Shown piece after piece: positions 7,627-10,627 of a stretch of DNA of 10,627 nucleotides; position 1 is the stretch's first letter, and every line of letters begins with the position of its first letter. The notes beneath the pieces were generated by a model. The model was not told where the DNA came from. It did no database searches and saw only the letters and a program-made list of their open reading frames with translations. Location of the stretch: contig JAVHOA010000085.1 in the NCBI GenBank assembly GCA_036169815.1, positions 1 through 10,627 of the forward strand, written 5' to 3'. This DNA comes from Hydrocurvibacter sp036169815. Lineage in GTDB: Bacteria; Campylobacterota; Campylobacteria; Campylobacterales; Sulfurimonadaceae. The translations under genes and the position numbers were made by a program.

Positions 7627-8936
7627 TAGAGAAGACCTCTTAATTGATAGGTGATATCGCCCGCACCAAAACCTATAATGATTCCAGTATCAAGTGTTTG
7701 GATGACTTCATCTTCTTTGAGCACAGAAAGTTTGGCGCCATCTCTTTTGAGGTCGTGTGCCATTGTAAGATTGTAGCGTGCAAACTCAGCTTCAAAGTCA
7801 ATGCCGCGTACCGCCTCACCCGCAGCCCAAACAGGAAGTATGATAAGCGCATCACACCCCTCAAAACAACTCACAAATGCTTCTAAATTGTCCAAAGTCC
7901 TTGAGTATTTATGTGGTTGCCAGATTGCTGTAATCTTGTGAAATCCTTTGAGACGTGCGTACTCGCCGACTGATTGCATGGTCGCTTTGATCTCTGTTGG
8001 ATGGTGCCCATAATCATCAATGATAACCGAGTTATTGTCGCTACTCACAATATCAAAACGCTTTTTAATCCCTTTAAAGTTCAAAAGATTTTTACGAATC
8101 GCTTCAAGTTCCATCTCTTCCATAGCCGCTAAAATCGCAAGTGATGCATCAATGGCGATATGCTCACCAAAGCCCCAAACACAAAACTCTCCAAACTCTT
8201 TGAGCGTAAATTTCGTATGTGGCTCATCTTCAATGAGCACATAGGCGATATTGCTGATATCTTTGCTTGGATACAAACGCACTGCTTCAACATCGTCTAG
8301 TGTTGCTAAAAATTCATCCTCTGCATTGAGCACTCTATGTTTTGCTGAAGCTATAAATTTTCGATAGGCATTAAAAAAAAGATCATAATCATACTTATAA
8401 TACTCCATATGTTCAGGCTCCGCATTGATCACAATGGCACAATATGGATTTGAATTTACAAAACTTCCATCGCTCTCATCAGCTTCAAATATAAGCACAT
8501 CGGTCTCTTTTTCATAGCGCACATTGGATCCAAACTCTTTTGATTCCGCTCCAATAATCGCCGAGCCATGCATAATCGCCGATAAAATCGCTGTTGTTGT
8601 ACTCTTTCCATGCGCTGCTGCAACTGCATAGACTTTGCTTTCATTGAGTATCTCTAAAAGTGCCTCACGGCGAGCAAGCACGCGAATCCCCTTCTCTTTT
8701 GCTGCAAGCACTTCAGAATTATCTGCACGAATAATGGCTGAGTGGATAATCAAATCTTGATCACCAATCACATCTTTTGAGTGAGGAATAGTAATGCTAA
8801 TTCCCATGGAGCGAAGTTTTTGTGTAATAAGCGTCTCTTTGACATCTGAACCACTGACTTCATGACCTTGAAACTGCATATATTGTGCAAGCCCAGAGAT
8901 TCCGATGCCGCCAATTCCTATAAAATGTATTTTCAT
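7626..8936 (-). CDS. murC: UDP-N-acetylmuramate--L-alanine ligase MurC
   Basis: MurC joins L-alanine to UDP-N-acetylmuramic acid with ATP, the first amino-acid step of peptidoglycan precursor synthesis in the cytoplasm. The 436-residue product is shorter than the 491 of E. coli. The N-terminal Rossmann-like domain opens with GIGGIGISGLA at 7-17 and GSD at 29-31. The central ATPase domain has AHGKST at 108-113, where most MurC proteins have THGKTT, and EADESDGSF at 151-159. The C-terminal domain has DDYGHHPTEI at 307-316, QPHKYSRT at 340-347 and GFGAGDIT at 422-429. It starts with ATG 17 bp after the upstream gene; GAGGA lies about 10 nt upstream. No palindrome copy occurs in it. It sits with a probable diaminopimelate-pathway aminotransferase, which suits a cell-wall role. 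Confidence 0.97.
   Translation of the reverse strand: MKIHFIGIGGIGISGLAQYMQFQGHEVSGSDVKETLITQKLRSMGISITIPHSKDVIGDQDLIIHSAIIRADNSEVLAAKEKGIRVLARREALLEILNESKVYAVAAAHGKSTTTAILSAIMHGSAIIGAESKEFGSNVRYEKETDVLIFEADESDGSFVNSNPYCAIVINAEPEHMEYYKYDYDLFFNAYRKFIASAKHRVLNAEDEFLATLDDVEAVRLYPSKDISNIAYVLIEDEPHTKFTLKEFGEFCVWGFGEHIAIDASLAILAAMEEMELEAIRKNLLNFKGIKKRFDIVSSDNNSVIIDDYGHHPTEIKATMQSVGEYARLKGFHKITAIWQPHKYSRTLDNLEAFVSCFEGCDALIILPVWAAGEAVRGIDFEAEFARYNLTMAHDLKRDGAKLSVLKEDEVIQTLDTGIIIGFGAGDITYQLRGLL
7636..7641 (-). promoter_or_regulatory. Ribosome binding site for the GTG start at 7626
   Basis: AAGAGG lies inside the last codons of murC, 9 nt before the GTG that overlaps the murC stop codon. It supports GTG as the true start of the small membrane protein. 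Confidence 0.7.
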
Positions 8937-8953
8937 CTCTTTTATTTCCTCAA

Positions 8954-9421
8954 TTAAAGTGTTTTTGCTTTTGGCAGAAATGCACTCACATAAAAAGTGC
9001 CGTTTTGCTGCGTTTGCTCAATATCTGCAATCTCATTGATAAAATCATCAATTGTTATTTTTGCATCGGCTGCTTTTTGATGGATCTTCATCGATTCACT
9101 AAATGCTTGTGAGTTGCTCAAACCGCCAAGAATCTCAAAAAGTGCGGACGCATCGTGTACACTACCAGCACTATAATGCTCCACGGCATACTCATACAAA
9201 GCGCGAAGTGTAGCAAAATCTTGCACATCTGCCACGTCTAGTTTGATGGTTTTTTCAAGCACTTCTGTGAGTCTCTCAAGCGCTAGCTCTAAAATATTTG
9301 AGTAGTAGCGCATCACTTCATCTTCGCTAAGCTCATCTTGTGCACGCGCTTCTAAAGAGTAGAGTTTTGCAATATTGCCCTCTGCTTGCGCTTTATACAC
9401 CTCTGCTTTTAAATCTTTCAT
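8954..9421 (-). CDS. Unrecognised acidic, helical soluble protein
   Basis: I do not recognise a family. The product has 155 residues, no Cys, no signal peptide and no membrane segment. It is acidic and looks almost wholly helical: an N-terminal stretch (KDLKAEVYKAQAEGNIAKLY) and several Leu/Ala/Glu-rich helices follow one another, in a way that could suit a TPR-like or helical-bundle fold. The C-terminus ends in TFYVSAFLPKAKTL. I place the start at the ATG of 9421 and not at the GTG of 9430. AAGGAG lies 8 nt before the ATG, while it overlaps the GTG itself. The ATG also forms a 4 bp ATGA overlap with the aminotransferase stop. Its place between the aminotransferase and murC suggests co-expression with cell-wall genes but does not show a function. 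Confidence 0.82.
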   Translation of the reverse strand: MKDLKAEVYKAQAEGNIAKLYSLEARAQDELSEDEVMRYYSNILELALERLTEVLEKTIKLDVADVQDFATLRALYEYAVEHYSAGSVHDASALFEILGGLSNSQAFSESMKIHQKAADAKITIDDFINEIADIEQTQQNGTFYVSAFLPKAKTL

Positions 9422-10557
9422 ACGAGACACTCCTTGATGCGTTTGAGAGCATCTTTTGTTATTTGCTCATTTTCGACTAAAGCAATACGTACATATCCAA
9501 CACCTGGATTGACGCCACCTGCATCGCTACGAGCCAAAAATTCACCCGGTAAAACCTTGACGTTATACTCTGAATAGAGCTTACATGTAAAGCCTAAGGC
9601 ATCTTCAACTTTGAGCCAAACATAAAAAGTCGCTTCGCTTATCTCACAGCCGAGTATCTCACGAGCAAGTAAAAAATTGTTTTTATAAATCGCGCGAGAA
9701 ACGGCTACATGTGCTTCATCATTCCAAGCGGCCGCGGCTGCACTTTGAAGTGGAAGCGGTGATGCGCAACCCACATAGGTGCGGTAGTTTAAATACTCTT
9801 TTAAGAGTGTGGCATCCCCTGCAATAAAACCACTTCGAAGCCCTGGAGCTGAAGAGCGTTTTGAGATAGAGTTGATAACCAACACATTTTTAAAATCATT
9901 ATTGCTTACATGTAAGGATGCTTCAAGCAAAGATGGCACTGGTTTGTCTGTATAAATCTCGCTATAACACTCATCGTTCATCAAAACAAAATCATATTTT
10001 AATGCAAGTTTTACCCACTCACCGAGCTCATCAATATCTAAAACTGAAGCGGTTGGGTTGTTTGGAAAGTTGATGATAACAAGATCGCACTCTGCCAAAC
10101 GTTCTTCCTCAATAAGCGGTTTAAAACCATTTTTTTCTTCAAGATTGATGTGAATCACTTTTGCACGCGAAGCGAGTGCAGCACCCTCATAAATCTGATA
10201 AAAAGGGTTTGTGTAAGCCATCACAGGTTCTTTTTTATCATGCAGTAAAAACTGAGGAAAGTTAAAAAGCACTTCACGCGTTCCAAAAGTCGGGATAAGT
10301 TGCGCATCACTCAAGGCAACACCAAATCTTTTTTGCACAAAGTTTTTTATGCTCTGCACAAGTGTAAGCTCGCCGCCTGTTTTTGGATATCGTCGCAGCT
10401 GTGGAGCTGCTTTGCAAAGTGCCTCTTGTATAAAAGTGGGTGTCTCAAATTGTGGTTCGCCAATGGTTAAAATAATAGGTTCATAAGCAGTATTGGGGGT
10501 TATATCTCTTAAAAGAGTATTGAGTTTTTCAAATGGATAGGGTTCAAAATGGATCAA
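9418..10557 (-). CDS. dapC: PLP-dependent class I/II aminotransferase, probably succinyldiaminopimelate transaminase (TTG start)
   Basis: This fold-type I aminotransferase has 379 residues. Visible residues include IGEPQFETP at 32-40, YPKTGGELTL at 57-66, NFPNNPTA at 163-170, and NDECYSEIY at 194-202 with Asp195 for the pyridine nitrogen and Tyr198. SISKRSSAPGLRSGF at 230-244 has Lys233 as the PLP Schiff base, and YVRIAL at 355-360 has Arg357 for the substrate carboxylate. The closest recall is the DapC-type group, which transaminates N-succinyl-2-amino-6-ketopimelate in the lysine/meso-diaminopimelate pathway; the nearby murC supports a cell-wall role. Aspartate aminotransferase or another specificity cannot be excluded. 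The start is TTG, with AAGG 9 nt upstream and an in-frame TAA three codons before it. It is the first gene of the run. Two palindromes encode FTCK and SLHVS. Confidence 0.85.
   Translation of the reverse strand: MIHFEPYPFEKLNTLLRDITPNTAYEPIILTIGEPQFETPTFIQEALCKAAPQLRRYPKTGGELTLVQSIKNFVQKRFGVALSDAQLIPTFGTREVLFNFPQFLLHDKKEPVMAYTNPFYQIYEGAALASRAKVIHINLEEKNGFKPLIEEERLAECDLVIINFPNNPTASVLDIDELGEWVKLALKYDFVLMNDECYSEIYTDKPVPSLLEASLHVSNNDFKNVLVINSISKRSSAPGLRSGFIAGDATLLKEYLNYRTYVGCASPLPLQSAAAAAWNDEAHVAVSRAIYKNNFLLAREILGCEISEATFYVWLKVEDALGFTCKLYSEYNVKVLPGEFLARSDAGGVNPGVGYVRIALVENEQITKDALKRIKECLV
9430..9435 (-). promoter_or_regulatory. Ribosome binding site that selects the ATG at 9421
   Basis: A strong AAGGAG sits 8 nt before the ATG at 9421. 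Its last G is also the first base of the upstream GTG candidate, so that GTG could not use it. The shorter 155-residue product is therefore preferred. Confidence 0.8.
9580..9591. repeat. Palindrome copy with perfect 10-base core (in aminotransferase gene)
   Basis: One outer base differs. It is read as Phe-Thr-Cys-Lys in the C-terminal domain of the aminotransferase. Confidence 0.85.
9905..9916. repeat. Palindrome CTTACATGTAAG, perfect copy 6 (in aminotransferase gene)
   Basis: All 12 bases match. It is read as Leu-His-Val-Ser in a loop about 16 residues before the PLP lysine. Confidence 0.9.
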
Positions 10558-10566
10558 TAGATTTTA

Positions 10567-10570
10567 CCTT
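10567..10570 (-). promoter_or_regulatory. Ribosome binding site for the TTG start at 10557
   Basis: AAGG on the minus strand sits 9 nt before TTG. With the in-frame TAA just upstream, it fixes the start of the aminotransferase gene, since no ATG lies near the expected N-terminus. Confidence 0.55.
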
Positions 10571-10585
10571 CGAAATAGATGCGCA

Positions 10586-10594
10586 ATTTTAACA
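10586..10594 (-). promoter_or_regulatory. Candidate extended -10 promoter for the ten-gene run
   Basis: On the minus strand the stretch reads TGTTAAAAT, an extended -10 (TGn) followed by TAAAAT, one base from TATAAT. It lies 29 bp upstream of the TTG start of the aminotransferase gene, giving a leader of about 20 nt that contains AAGG. The upstream sequence is AT-rich with no clear -35 box, as is usual for sigma-70 promoters in Campylobacter and Helicobacter. It is the only gap over 20 bp in the window ahead of these genes, apart from what the window edge cuts off. Confidence 0.45.
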
Positions 10595-10613
10595 TAATAA
10601 TAGAGAGTTTTTC

Positions 10614-10627
10614 ATGGCTCATTTTAA
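10614..10627 (+). CDS. Possible first codons of a divergent gene, cut by the window edge
   Basis: ATG at 10614 opens Met-Ala-His-Phe and runs off the window. AGAGAG lies 6 nt upstream, a weak Shine-Dalgarno, and the AT-rich spacer to the divergent minus-strand genes could hold its promoter. Four codons cannot show that this is a gene. Confidence 0.25.

Noticed and set aside
9422..9430. GTG at 9430 as the start of the acidic protein
   Set aside because: It overlaps the only good Shine-Dalgarno, which is ideally spaced for the ATG at 9421.
143..9916. Palindrome as a transcription-factor operator or as intrinsic terminator stems
   Set aside because: Copies are inside genes and not near starts, and a 12-base palindrome without a loop gives no stable RNA hairpin. 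A conventional operator role is unlikely, though a DNA-binding protein is not excluded.
143..9916. Palindrome copies as a CRISPR array or transposon ends
   Set aside because: Spacing is irregular (hundreds to about 2,000 bp), copies interrupt no frames, and no flanking duplications or shared sequence extend beyond 14 bases.

Overview
This 10.6 kb window looks like chromosomal core DNA from a member of the Campylobacterota (Epsilonproteobacteria), most likely Sulfurospirillum or a close relative. The base composition is moderately AT-rich. MurC carries an AHGKST P-loop that I associate with Helicobacter and Campylobacter enzymes. The gene order also fits: aminotransferase, murC, small membrane protein and mutS2 recall Helicobacter, and ligA close to tlyA and ribF recalls Campylobacter. 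That comparison is from memory and was not searched. The assignment to a genus is an inference.

Ten genes, all on the minus strand, are packed head to tail with almost no space between them. In transcription order (right to left) they are: a class I/II aminotransferase, probably DapC (10557-9418); an unrecognised acidic soluble protein (9421-8954); murC (8936-7626); a small two-helix membrane protein (7626-7297); mutS2 (7306-5084); ligA (5074-3119); a small outer-membrane beta-barrel (3126-2572); tlyA (2575-1862); ribF (1890-1051); and truD (1054-41). Junctions are overlaps of 1 to 29 bp or gaps of 9 and 17 bp, so a single transcript with translational coupling is likely. An extended -10 promoter candidate lies just upstream of the first gene, and a divergent plus-strand gene may start at 10614. 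No tRNA, rRNA, CRISPR array, insertion sequence or convincing terminator was seen. The first 40 bases hold no supportable gene.

The genes group into cell-wall precursor synthesis (DapC-like, MurC), DNA maintenance (MutS2, LigA), envelope (membrane protein, outer-membrane barrel) and RNA modification or cofactor synthesis (TlyA, RibF, TruD). Four of the ten genes start with TTG or GTG, each with a well-placed Shine-Dalgarno sequence.

The most striking feature is not a gene. The perfect palindrome CTTACATGTAAG occurs six times, its 10-base core TTACATGTAA eight times, and the 8-base core TACATGTA eleven times, with several half-sites besides. About 0.001 copies of the 12-mer would be expected by chance. 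Every copy lies inside a coding sequence and is read either as Leu-His-Val or as (Leu)-Thr-Cys-Lys; the third frame, which would contain a stop codon, is never used. This resembles dispersed genomic signals such as cyanobacterial HIP1 or uptake sequences. I do not recognise it as a described element.
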